Assembly: GCF_000250655.1 (NCBI RefSeq) | Contig: NC_016935.1 | Span: 1,258,001-1,322,000 of the forward strand | From: Paenibacillus mucilaginosus 3016 | GTDB lineage: Bacteria > Bacillota > Bacilli > Paenibacillales > NBRC-103111 | Direction of reading: 5' to 3' | DNA length: 64,000 bases | Shown: in pieces, positions 18,104 to 25,982 of the stretch | Layout: each line of letters starts with the position of its first letter | Numbering within the stretch: position 1 is the first letter of the stretch | Position numbers and translations under genes: made by a program | The notes under the pieces: generated by a model | The model's input: only the letters and a program-made list of their open reading frames with translations | Told to the model about the DNA's origin: nothing | The model's database searches: none

Positions 18104-18135
18104 AAAAAGCCGTACCTGAGGGTGCGGCTTTTTTG
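18104..18135 (+). terminator. Rho-independent terminator after the lipoprotein
   Basis: AAAAGCCGTACC tgag GGTGCGGCTTTTTT hairpin with one mismatch and T6 tract. Confidence 0.9.
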
Positions 18136-18579
18136 TTGCACGTTGGTTCCGTGTTCGTGGAATTTTCTCTGGACATGTTCGTTACAGCTGCAGGGGGAGC
18201 ATCCTTGCCCATGGAGTTCGGCCGCGTGAGATTCATGTTCATGCCGCAGGGGAAGGTAGGGGGGCCTGACACGGTCGGAAGCTAGGCAGAGGGGGGGCGT
18301 CCCGGACCCTCAGAGGCAGGAGACTCTTCAACGCTGCTGTTCACCTGCCGGATCACGGCGAAGTCCTGCCGCCCAGCGGTGGCTGCATCTTCTCCTTCTG
18401 TGAACGGAACCGCCCTGAGTCTCTTCGTGCCTTCCTGCGGATAGGCAGGGCAGGCACATCCCGCTGCCGAACCGTACCGCGGCGGTTGGCCGCATGGGCC
18501 GCGGCACGTTCAAACCGAACAGCCCCTGTGATCCCGCTCCGCGGGGATCCAGGGGCTGTTCGGTTTGCAGCTGCAGGGC
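18136..18579. other. Gene-free stretch with a long hairpin before the RHH gene
   Basis: No credible gene. At 18511-18567 an 18-bp perfect inverted repeat (CAAACCGAACAGCCCCTG and its complement) encloses a second near-perfect inner dyad (GATCCCGC / GCGGGGATC), giving a stem of about 27 bp. It lies 13 bp downstream of the stop of the minus-strand RHH gene and may terminate that operon, although the T tract is short. Confidence 0.6.
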
Positions 18580-18780
18580 TTACGGCGCTCCGTCCGGGTC
18601 CTGCTCTTCTTTGCGGGCGGCCGGCCGGGCGGAAGGCACTCGGCCGGCGCGGATGGCGGCTTCCCGCAGGAGGAATTCGATGTGTCCGTTGACACTGCGG
18701 AACTCATCCTGCGCCCAGCGCTCCAGCACCTCATAGAGCTTGGGGTCCAGACGGAGGGGGAAATTTTTCTTGGGTGCCAT
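18580..18780 (-). CDS. Small ribbon-helix-helix (Arc/MetJ-like) DNA-binding protein
   Basis: 66 residues. The segment KKNFPLRLDPKLYEVLERWA followed by FRSVNGHIEFLLREAAI is the beta strand, helix A and helix B of a ribbon-helix-helix dimerising DNA-binding fold, as in Arc and many antitoxins. It starts 11 bp after the stop of the SPFH gene on the same strand. No Shine-Dalgarno sequence is visible before its ATG (CCCCTCCTGCC), so translation is probably coupled to the SPFH gene. It may be an autoregulator of this pair; no toxin partner is evident. Confidence 0.8.
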   Translation of the reverse strand: MAPKKNFPLRLDPKLYEVLERWAQDEFRSVNGHIEFLLREAAIRAGRVPSARPAARKEEQDPDGAP

Positions 18781-18791
18781 GGCAGGAGGGG

Positions 18792-19637
18792 TCAGTACAG
18801 ACTGCCCGTATTGATGACAGGATTCGCGGAGCGGTCGGATACGATGGCAACGAGCAGGTTGTTGATCATGGCGGCCTTGCGCTCTTCGTCGAGCTCGATG
18901 ATGCCTTCCTGCTGCAGCTGGGCGATCGCCATCTGGACCATGCCTACGGCGCCTTCGACGATCCGGCTGCGTGCGGCGATGATGGCGGAGGCCTGCTGGC
19001 GCTGCAGCATGGCGCTGGCGATCTCGGTCGAGTACGCGAGGTGGGTCAGACGCGCCTCAAGCACTTCCACGCCCGCAACAGACAGCCGATCCTGCAGCTC
19101 CCGGCTGAGCACCGTGGCAACCTCGTCGGAGTTCCCGCGCAGCGAGTACCCGCTGTCGTTGAAGGCGTCGTAAGGATACTTGCCGGCGACATGGCGCAGA
19201 GCCGTCTCGCTCTGAATCTCGACGAACTGCTCGTATTGGTCGACGTCGAAGGAGGCTTTCGCCGAATCGACGACACGGAAGACGACGACCGCGGCGATCT
19301 CGATCGGATTGCCTTCGATGTCATTGACCTTCAGCCGGGCGCTGTTGAAGTTGCGCACCCGCAGGGATACTTTCTTCCGGACGGAGAAGGGCACCGTCAG
19401 CCAGAAGCCGCTCTCCCGCAGGGTGCCGGCATAGCTGCCGAAGAAGGTGACGACGATGGCCTGGTTGGGCTGCACGATGGCGAAGCCGGACAGGATGGGG
19501 ACGGAAGCGGCTATGAGAACGACGCCCAGGACGGGAAGGGTCTCCGTAATCATCAGGCTGAGACTTGCAGCATAAAGCAGCACGACGAGAAGAATACCGG
19601 CAAAGCCGCTGACGGTCCAAGCTTTTCTTTCTTGCAT
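18792..19637 (-). CDS. SPFH/Band 7 domain membrane protein
   Basis: 281 residues. Two N-terminal membrane helices (about 8-55) precede the SPFH domain ([30 protein letters not shown] through [37 protein letters not shown]), then a helical tail. Such prohibitin/stomatin/slipin relatives scaffold membrane microdomains and often work with NfeD-like proteins, none of which is nearby. AAGGAG precedes the ATG by 10 bp. Operon with the ribbon-helix-helix gene downstream, a pairing I regard as recurring in Bacilli but cannot verify here. Confidence 0.88.
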   Translation of the reverse strand: MQERKAWTVSGFAGILLVVLLYAASLSLMITETLPVLGVVLIAASVPILSGFAIVQPNQAIVVTFFGSYAGTLRESGFWLTVPFSVRKKVSLRVRNFNSARLKVNDIEGNPIEIAAVVVFRVVDSAKASFDVDQYEQFVEIQSETALRHVAGKYPYDAFNDSGYSLRGNSDEVATVLSRELQDRLSVAGVEVLEARLTHLAYSTEIASAMLQRQQASAIIAARSRIVEGAVGMVQMAIAQLQQEGIIELDEERKAAMINNLLVAIVSDRSANPVINTGSLY

Positions 19638-19790
19638 AGGGGGTTCGCTCCTTCGGTATTAGGATGATACTGATATGATATCACTTTTTGAAATAAATGT
19701 AAACCTGATCTCTGTCTATCTTAGCGTTGATTGACAGCTGCTGCAGGGAATGCTACCCTAAGGCCAAACAACAGAAGGTGGTGCCCGTTC

Positions 19791-20135
19791 ATGGAACAAA
19801 TCCGTACCGAAGAAGCATTCAGGGAGAAGGTCGGCGCCTCCAAGCTGACCATAGCGGTATTCAAAGCGACATGGTGCAAAGACTGCCATTTTATCGACCC
19901 GTTCATGCCCCAGCTCGAAGAAGCTTACGCCGACAAGCTCAAGTTCATCCATGTAGACCGCGATGACCTGCCGGACCTCTGCTCGGAGCTCAATATTCTT
20001 GGCATTCCCAGCTTTATCGCCTTCCGCGACGGCAAGGAACTGATCCGATTCGTCAGCAAGCTCCGCAAGACCCGGGAGGAGATCGAAGAGTTCCTGGACC
20101 GTGCCGTCCAGGTATCCGAAGCGCTTCCCCGTTAA
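19791..20135 (+). CDS. Thioredoxin-like protein (YtpP type)
   Basis: 114 residues, one thioredoxin fold. Active-site motif WCKDC near residues 29-33 instead of the usual WCGPC; the cis-proline region is [15 protein letters not shown] lies about 10 bp before the ATG at 19791, favouring it over a longer frame. Cytoplasmic thiol-disulfide exchange is expected but the partner is unknown; size and motif resemble B. subtilis YtpP. Confidence 0.85.
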   Translation: MEQIRTEEAFREKVGASKLTIAVFKATWCKDCHFIDPFMPQLEEAYADKLKFIHVDRDDLPDLCSELNILGIPSFIAFRDGKELIRFVSKLRKTREEIEEFLDRAVQVSEALPR

Positions 20136-20166
20136 CGCCGAGGGTATGTCATCAGCCAGCCCAAAG

Positions 20167-20200
20167 GCCCGCCGGAACTCTGTTCCAGCGGGCTTTTTTT
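20167..20200 (+). terminator. Rho-independent terminator
   Basis: GCCCGCCGGAAC tct GTTCCAGCGGGC followed by T7; one mismatch in the stem. Confidence 0.92.
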
Positions 20201-20405
20201 CATGAATACCCTAATCTGTTTCGTTTCTATGAACACTCAGCCGCGCCAAATCCTTCTTTCAGAGCTTTGTAACAATTGCGCATGGATTCCGATTCTGTTT
20301 ATCGCTATAATGTAGAGGAGTCTTCAGGCTTGTCAGTTGTTGTCGATATTCGTACGGCATAAGACACAAGCAATGAAAATGAAGCGGAGCGGGTGAGGTA
20401 AGCAC

Positions 20406-21356
20406 ATGATGAATATACAGAAGAGGCTCAAGCAGTTGTCCTTCGCTTCCATGGCCGGCATGTTCCTGATCCTGGTGATGGGTGCGCTCGTGACCAAGAC
20501 GGAATCGGGGCGCGGCTGCGGTGACGATTGGCCGCTGTGCAACGGCAAGTTCGTGCCTGCTTATACGATTGAATCCTTCATAGAATACAGCCACCGTTTT
20601 GTCGTGGGTGTGGTCGGTCTGATCCTACTCGCCACCACGATTCTGGTGTTCCTCTACAGCAAGCGCAAGGATGCCAAGTGGTATGTCGGCGGGGCGATGC
20701 TGTTCACGGTGCTGCAGGCGATTCTGGGCGCCATGGCGGTCGTATGGCCGCAGTCTTCGGCTGTACTGGCGCTGCATTTCGGTTTTTCGCTGCTTTCCTT
20801 TGCCTTCACGCTGCTCCTGTACCTGGTGTTCACCCGGTTCGGGGAGGCGATGAACCAGGGGGGACGCACCAGGCTGTCCGCCGGTATCCGGTGGGCGGTC
20901 TGGGGGGTTCTTATTTACTCCTATGTCGTGGTCTATTTGGGTGCTTTCGTCCGCCATACGGAAGCGGTGGGCGGCTGTATCGGCTGGCCGCTGTGCAATG
21001 GCGAAGTGATCCCTGAGATGGTGGGAGGGACCACGGTTGTCTTCATTCACCGCGTAGCGGCGGCACTGCTCGGCCTCTCGATCCTAGCGCTGTTCCTGTT
21101 TATTCGGACGCAGGCGTCACCGGGCAGCGCGGTTTACCGAGCGGCCTTGTACTCCCTTGTTCTTGTCATTCTTCAGATTCTCAGCGGCGGATTCGTAACG
21201 CTCGCCATTGGCTACGACATTTACCTGGTCGCGAGCCTGCTGCACGCCGTGCTTGTATCATGTCTGTTCGGAGTCCTCTGCTACCTTGGCATAACATCTC
21301 TTTATACTGCGGAACAAAGCAAACTTCAGGCTTACGCGGCTCCCCGGCTGCCGTAA
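20406..21356 (+). CDS. ctaA: Heme A synthase
   Basis: 316 residues with eight membrane helices in two homologous halves. Each half carries a Cys pair loop: GRGCGDDWPLCNG and VGGCIGWPLCNG, and the heme-ligand His residues occur in EYSHRF, LALHFG, FIHRV and LLHAV. It oxidises the C8 methyl of heme O to the formyl group of heme A for cytochrome aa3-type oxidases. ctaB and other oxidase genes are not adjacent here. A TATAAT element lies about 100 bp upstream. The start could be either of two neighbouring Met codons. Confidence 0.93.
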   Translation: MMNIQKRLKQLSFASMAGMFLILVMGALVTKTESGRGCGDDWPLCNGKFVPAYTIESFIEYSHRFVVGVVGLILLATTILVFLYSKRKDAKWYVGGAMLFTVLQAILGAMAVVWPQSSAVLALHFGFSLLSFAFTLLLYLVFTRFGEAMNQGGRTRLSAGIRWAVWGVLIYSYVVVYLGAFVRHTEAVGGCIGWPLCNGEVIPEMVGGTTVVFIHRVAAALLGLSILALFLFIRTQASPGSAVYRAALYSLVLVILQILSGGFVTLAIGYDIYLVASLLHAVLVSCLFGVLCYLGITSLYTAEQSKLQAYAAPRLP

Positions 21357-21368
21357 GCCTTCTTTTTT
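21328..21368 (+). terminator. Terminator overlapping the ctaA stop codon
   Basis: AGGCTTACG...CGTAAGCCT stem with inner GC pairs, followed by TCTTTTTT; the ctaA stop lies within the right arm. Confidence 0.85.
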
Positions 21369-21448
21369 GCAGAGGTCTGCGCTATAATACATGAAAACTG
21401 TTCCGGAGACTGACCGGACCGCTTCACTTCAAGGGAGGAACCGTCACC

Positions 21449-22426
21449 ATGCAGGAGAGCACACCGGGATCACGGCTGCTGCCGCACCTGGGTTTTGTCA
21501 TTGTCTATGTGCTGTGGGGGATCAATATTTGTTCGATGAAATTCGGAGGCCAGCAGTGGGATCCGCTCGTATTCGGCGCCCTGCGCTACGCCTCCATTCT
21601 GCCGTTCCTGTGGGCGTACACCTGGTGGTATTACCGCAAGCACCGGGGCCGGCTCAAGCTGCAGATCGCCCCGCGGGATCTGCTTCTTATCGCGCTGCTT
21701 GGCGTCGTCTCGGCGGTCGGGATGGAGGTTGTCCTGCAGTATGCGCTGCAGTACTCCAATTCCGCCAACGGCGCGGTCCTCGGGCGCGGCTTCATGCCCG
21801 TCATCACCGCGTGTATCGCGCTGCTGCTTAAGGATCTGCGGCTGACGCCCTCGGTGATGGTCGGCATTCCGCTGGCACTGGGGAGCGTTATCCTGATCGT
21901 CGCCGGCGGACCGGAAGGGTTCCACCTCGGACCGGAGTCGCTTCGCGGAGACCTGCTTCTGCTGCTCCGCAGCTTCCTTGGCGCCCTCTACCTGATCGGC
22001 ATGAACAAGCTCGTCGGCCGCTATCCGCTGACCCTGCTCGTCTCGCTGGAGATGACGGCAGGGGCTCTGGCACTGCTGCCGTTCCTCTTCCTGAACGCGG
22101 ATCTCGGCTATCTCCTGTCCCGCTCGGATCTCGCCTGGCTGTCCCTGGCCTACACGGCCCTGTTCGCGACCTTGATCGGCTTCTCCATCCATAACTGGAG
22201 TCTGGCCCGTCTCGGGCCGTTCAAGGCCTCCGTCTACGGCTATCTGCTGCCCGTCACAGCGGCCGCCGCAGGCTACGTCCTGCTTGGGGAAGAGCTGGGC
22301 TGGAACCAGTACCTGGGCGGGGCCGGCGTCCTCTTCGCGATGTACCTGGTCCAGCGGGACCGGATGCAGCTGCTGAAGGCTTCTGTGTCTGCACCTGCCG
22401 CCGCCGGTACGGATAAGCCTGCCTGA
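21449..22426 (+). CDS. EamA/DMT family transporter
   Basis: 325 residues with ten hydrophobic helices arranged as two EamA halves; the second half ends in GYLLPVTAAAAGYVLLGEELGWNQYLGGAGVLFA, the usual DMT signature region. Drug/metabolite exporters of this type move amino acids, cofactors or unknown solutes; substrate cannot be inferred. GGGAGGAACC precedes the ATG by 8 bp. Confidence 0.88.
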   Translation: MQESTPGSRLLPHLGFVIVYVLWGINICSMKFGGQQWDPLVFGALRYASILPFLWAYTWWYYRKHRGRLKLQIAPRDLLLIALLGVVSAVGMEVVLQYALQYSNSANGAVLGRGFMPVITACIALLLKDLRLTPSVMVGIPLALGSVILIVAGGPEGFHLGPESLRGDLLLLLRSFLGALYLIGMNKLVGRYPLTLLVSLEMTAGALALLPFLFLNADLGYLLSRSDLAWLSLAYTALFATLIGFSIHNWSLARLGPFKASVYGYLLPVTAAAAGYVLLGEELGWNQYLGGAGVLFAMYLVQRDRMQLLKASVSAPAAAGTDKPA

Positions 22427-22460
22427 CCCGCGCGAGCGCCCCGGAATCGTCCGAACCGAG

Positions 22461-22496
22461 AAGCTCCTCTGCCTTGATGCAGCAGGAGCTTTTTGT
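22461..22496 (+). terminator. Rho-independent terminator
   Basis: AAGCTCCT gctgc-type inner stem and AGGAGCTT followed by TTTTGTTTT. Confidence 0.88.
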
Positions 22497-22568
22497 TTTC
22501 ACCCCGCTCGTTTTCGGGTATACTACCTTGACATCTTCCTACACTACCAGAATACGGAGAACTGACTT

Positions 22569-23324
22569 ATGCTGAGAGCCTTATTCGGAGAACCGCCCCG
22601 TCAGGAGACGGGAGAGCTGCAGAAGGCAAACCAGGCGATCCGGGAGTATCTGGAGAGGCTGGCCACGGTTCCTTCCCCGAAGCAGTCCCCCCGGGAACGC
22701 AAATTCATCATCTGGTGCCAGAGCTTCCTCCGCGCGATCGATGAGCTGGAGCAGAGCCAATATGCCGCGGCCCAGTACGGCCGCCGGGTGAGCAGCCCCT
22801 ATATCGATCAGATGACAGTGGAAGAGCATATGAATTATCACCGGCATGTGTATTTCTACAAGAATGCGATTATCCGGCTGTTCGCGATACTGGACAAGCT
22901 GGGGTACTTCATGAACGAGCGCTTCGAGCTCCGGACGGAGCGGATCAAGACCCGCTTCTCCTATTTCACCGTGCTGCGGAACATGCATGAGAACGGCCTC
23001 TACCGGGACCTCGAAGAGATGCTCTACGAGCTGAAGATGAAGCATAAGGAGCCTATGACCCGGCTGCGCAATCAGCGCAATACGGAGATTCATACGATCA
23101 ATGCGGATCTGCTCGACGACCTGATGGAAGCGGAGCAGGCCCAATTCGGAGACCGAACCCGGCTCGAAACGGAGGATATCGAAGGGAACATGAAAGACCT
23201 GGATGAAGGCTGCCTCATGACATTCCGGGCTGTGGCGACCGCGTTCCGTTATCTCGTCCATCCTCCGGCGGCCGAGGAACAGAAGGCCAGAGAGCAGGCG
23301 CGGGAGAAGGGAAAGCAGAGTTGA
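22569..23324 (+). CDS. HEPN-like protein (possible Cthe_2314 type)
   Basis: 251 residues, strongly helical, no signal peptide or membrane segment. Residues 170-175 read RNTEIH, an R-x4-H motif preceded by LRNQ, which is the catalytic signature of HEPN-domain RNases; the helical surroundings (about 80-235) fit the fold. The overall look resembles the Cthe_2314-like HEPN family of Firmicutes, whose role is unknown. No nucleotidyltransferase (MNT) partner or other defence gene is adjacent; the neighbours are an EamA transporter and an SDR. GGAGA precedes the ATG by 9 bp. Confidence 0.62.
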   Translation: MLRALFGEPPRQETGELQKANQAIREYLERLATVPSPKQSPRERKFIIWCQSFLRAIDELEQSQYAAAQYGRRVSSPYIDQMTVEEHMNYHRHVYFYKNAIIRLFAILDKLGYFMNERFELRTERIKTRFSYFTVLRNMHENGLYRDLEEMLYELKMKHKEPMTRLRNQRNTEIHTINADLLDDLMEAEQAQFGDRTRLETEDIEGNMKDLDEGCLMTFRAVATAFRYLVHPPAAEEQKAREQAREKGKQS

Positions 23325-23402
23325 ATCCCTTCCGGGCATCCACTATACTTTGGGATGAGACAGTAGCAAGATGAGCCATGTGGAGTCCGGAGGTAGGAGT
23401 CA

Positions 23403-24215
23403 ATGGAACACGATAGAAGAACGGCCCTCATAACCGGAAGCGCCAAGGGGCTCGGGAAAATGACCGCACTCCAGCTGGCCGATCAGGGATACAATCTCGT
23501 CATTAACTATGTGCACAGCGAGCGGGAAGCGGAGGAGCTGAGCGGGCTGATCCGGGCCAAAGGGGCCGAGTGCCTTGCGGTGCAGGGGAGCGTGGCCCGG
23601 CCGGAAGACCGGGAGCGGCTGGTAAAGGAAGCGGCGGACCGCTTCGGAACCATCGACGTGCTCATCAATAACGCAGGGCCCTTCATTCGGGAGCGGAGGC
23701 TGTTCCGCGAATACGGAGGGGATGAGATCACGGAGCTGATGCAGGGCAACCTGCTCGGTGTGATGCATCTGGACCATCTCGTCATTCCCATGATGCGCCG
23801 CAGGCAGTGGGGGAGGATCATTCACTTTGGCTTCGGCCACGCTTCCGAGGCCCGCGGCTGGCCCCACCGGGCGGTCTATGCCGCGGCGAAGGTCGGACTG
23901 GTGTCCTTCACGAAGACGCTGGCTGTAGAAGAAGCGGCAAGCGGAATCACGGTCAATATGATCTGTCCGGGGGATATCCGCGGAGATAACAAGGAGCGGA
24001 TGATTCACGAGGTAGAGCACATCCTCGATGATGAATCGCCGAGGGGACGCCCCGGTACGGGGGAGGATATTGCACGGGTCATCGCATTCCTCTGTCAGGA
24101 GCGTTCGGACTTTCTTACCGGTAATATCGTGGACGTATCCGGCGGTCTCGATCCGATCCGGGCGATGATTCCCCGCACCGCGGGCAGCGCCGGGAAGGCG
24201 GACATAAGCAAATAG
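23403..24215 (+). CDS. SDR family oxidoreductase
   Basis: 270 residues, Rossmann fold. Cofactor motif TGSAKGLG near residues 12-19, NNAG at about 89-92, and the catalytic YxxxK as VYAAAKVG. The canonical Ser, 13 residues before the Tyr in FabG, is replaced by His (FGFGHASEARGW...); a Ser sits two residues later. C-terminus FLTGNIVDVSGGLDP is typical. FabG-like 3-ketoacyl reductases are closest in pattern, but the substrate is unknown. GGAGG stands 9 bp before the ATG. Confidence 0.87.
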   Translation: MEHDRRTALITGSAKGLGKMTALQLADQGYNLVINYVHSEREAEELSGLIRAKGAECLAVQGSVARPEDRERLVKEAADRFGTIDVLINNAGPFIRERRLFREYGGDEITELMQGNLLGVMHLDHLVIPMMRRRQWGRIIHFGFGHASEARGWPHRAVYAAAKVGLVSFTKTLAVEEAASGITVNMICPGDIRGDNKERMIHEVEHILDDESPRGRPGTGEDIARVIAFLCQERSDFLTGNIVDVSGGLDPIRAMIPRTAGSAGKADISK

Positions 24216-24252
24216 CCCTGCGCTTCCGCAGGATGCTGCGGGCACAGGGCTA
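24212..24252. terminator. Hairpin between convergent SDR and NifU-like genes
   Basis: ATAGCCCTG / CAGGGCTAT outer stem with inner CCGCAG / CTGCGG stem. T tracts are weak on both sides; likely a bidirectional terminator. Confidence 0.55.
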
Positions 24253-24304
24253 TCGGCCTTGAGTATGAACGAGGGCGGGCTTGACGGTGATCAGGCCCTC
24301 CGGA

Positions 24305-24553
24305 TTAGAATACCTGCATAACCTCTTGAATGCCTTCGACTTCCTCGAGCAGGGCACGCTCGATCCCGGCCTTCAGTGTGATGGTCGAGCTTGGGCAGCT
24401 GCCGCAGGCACCAACCAGACGGAGCTTCACAATACCGTCTTCGACGTCAACGAGTTCAACGTCGCCGCCGTCACGCTGAAGAAACGGACGCAGTTTATCT
24501 AGAACTTCAAGCACCTCGTCATACGTCGTGCTTTGCTGTGTATTTTCGCTCAT
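24305..24553 (-). CDS. NifU C-terminal-domain iron-sulfur scaffold protein (YutI-like)
   Basis: 82 residues consisting of the NifU C-terminal (Nfu) domain: [43 protein letters not shown], with the CGSC motif that binds a [4Fe-4S] cluster between two protomers. It delivers clusters to apo-proteins in the cytoplasm. Of three in-frame ATGs the one at 24553 has the best spacing (9 bp) from AGGGAG. Divergent from yuzB, as in the yut region of B. subtilis. Confidence 0.92.
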   Translation of the reverse strand: MSENTQQSTTYDEVLEVLDKLRPFLQRDGGDVELVDVEDGIVKLRLVGACGSCPSSTITLKAGIERALLEEVEGIQEVMQVF

Positions 24554-24633
24554 TTGCATCATCTCCCTTCTTTCTTATATTATATTACAAACCGTCTTAA
24601 ATTAAAATGGCTCAGAGGCAGGCGAGCAGGGAT

Positions 24634-24888
24634 ATGAGACCCATTATTGAATTTTGCACGAACAATATGCATCACGGGACCGCGAAGCTGATGAAGAAGC
24701 TCGAAGAGAATCCCGATTATGATGTGATTGAATACGGATGCCTGGGCAACTGCGGCGAATGCTACCTGGCGCCCTTCGCTTTGGTGAACGGCGAGATTGC
24801 CGCCGCTCCGACGGCGGAAGAGCTGGAGGTCCTTATCGCCCGGAAAATCAAAGAGATCGAGGATATGCTCGATCTCTTGGGCGGCTGA
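24634..24888 (+). CDS. yuzB: DUF1450 family protein (YuzB-like)
   Basis: 84 residues. MRPIIEFCTNNMHHGT and DVIEYGCLGNCGECYLAPFALVNGE closely follow the YuzB pattern (IEFC...EYGCLxxCGxC...FALVNG), with four conserved Cys that may bind a metal or Fe-S cluster. Function unknown. The ATG at 24634 matches the family start; its upstream AGGGA is close (about 2 bp), so a longer start at 24607 cannot be excluded. Ends back-to-back with the minus-strand yutJ: the two stop codons abut at 24886-24891. Confidence 0.85.
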   Translation: MRPIIEFCTNNMHHGTAKLMKKLEENPDYDVIEYGCLGNCGECYLAPFALVNGEIAAAPTAEELEVLIARKIKEIEDMLDLLGG

Positions 24889-25953
24889 TCAGCCGAGGTG
24901 GAATTTGGACATCCACAGGACGCCGCTTTTGAGGGCGCGGGGCATTTTGCCCGTCATGACGGTCCGTTTGCCCATCAGGCCGAAGCCCGATTTTTTGCCG
25001 AGTGAACCGAGAACTCCCTTGAGCTTGATTTTGCCGAGCCGGGGAGTTTCGTTTTTCCATAAAGCTTGAAGTACTTCCGCGACCTGCTTCCCCTGCGCTT
25101 CGGCGGCTTGGCCGCTCGGAGAGAAGGGAAGCGACGCACAGTCGCCCACGACATAAACGTTGGTGTAATCCGGAAGCTGATGGTATTCGTTAATGGTTAG
25201 CCGTCCTTGATTGTCTTTGGGCAGATCGAGCTGCTGAACGATCGGGCTTGGCTGAATGCCTGCGGTCCAGATCGTCATGTCCGTATGGATAATCTCCTGC
25301 TGGTTGTACAGCAGCCCGCTCTCCAGTCTGGCCAGAGAGACATGGGTGCGCATCTCGATGTCGTGATCCGTCATCCACTCCCGGACGAAGCGCTGCAGCT
25401 TCTCAGGGAAGGGGGAGAGAACGCTCGCTCCACGGTCGATAATCCGGATGTTGAGATCCGGACGGCTCTCGCGCATCTCCGCCGCCATCTCGACCCCGCT
25501 GAGTCCCCCGCCGACAATGGAAATCTGGCCGTAGGGTGCGATGTCGTTGGCACATTGATACGTCTTGCGCGTAGAAGACAGGGATTGAATACTGTGAGAG
25601 TATTCCTGAGCACCCGGGATATTGTGGTATTTGTCCACACAGCCCAGGGCGATGACCAGCCAATCGTAAGAGAGGGGTTCATCGTTATCGAAACGCACGA
25701 GCTTATTCTCCGGATCGACGGAAGAGACTTCCCCATATTTCAGGATCAGTCTCGGATCCACCGGGAACGACACCCGGATGTCCTTGTCGGACACGGTTCC
25801 AGCGGCCAGAGCGTAATATTCCGTTTTGAGGCCCTGGTACGGCATACGGTCGACGAGGATCATGACCGTATCCGCAGGCAGGTCCCCGTCCAGCAGTTCC
25901 TGGGCTACGGTCAGACCGCCGTAGCCTCCGCCCAAAATCACAAGTTTTTTCAT
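24889..25953 (-). CDS. yutJ: Type II NADH dehydrogenase-like FAD oxidoreductase (YutJ-like)
   Basis: 354 residues. FAD-binding LVILGGGYGGLTVAQEL at the N-terminus, a second dinucleotide motif ISIVGGGLSGVEMAAE near residue 140, and VYVVGDCAS near 270 for FAD. This is the NDH-2/YutJ group of pyridine nucleotide-disulfide oxidoreductases, peripheral membrane NADH:quinone oxidoreductases. A C-terminal basic segment may hold it to the membrane. Convergent with yuzB; located beside a menaquinone biosynthesis gene and 5 kb from ndh, a respiratory cluster. Confidence 0.88.
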   Translation of the reverse strand: MKKLVILGGGYGGLTVAQELLDGDLPADTVMILVDRMPYQGLKTEYYALAAGTVSDKDIRVSFPVDPRLILKYGEVSSVDPENKLVRFDNDEPLSYDWLVIALGCVDKYHNIPGAQEYSHSIQSLSSTRKTYQCANDIAPYGQISIVGGGLSGVEMAAEMRESRPDLNIRIIDRGASVLSPFPEKLQRFVREWMTDHDIEMRTHVSLARLESGLLYNQQEIIHTDMTIWTAGIQPSPIVQQLDLPKDNQGRLTINEYHQLPDYTNVYVVGDCASLPFSPSGQAAEAQGKQVAEVLQALWKNETPRLGKIKLKGVLGSLGKKSGFGLMGKRTVMTGKMPRALKSGVLWMSKFHLG

Positions 25954-25982
25954 AGCACGGCAAACCCTTTCTGTAGTACGTA

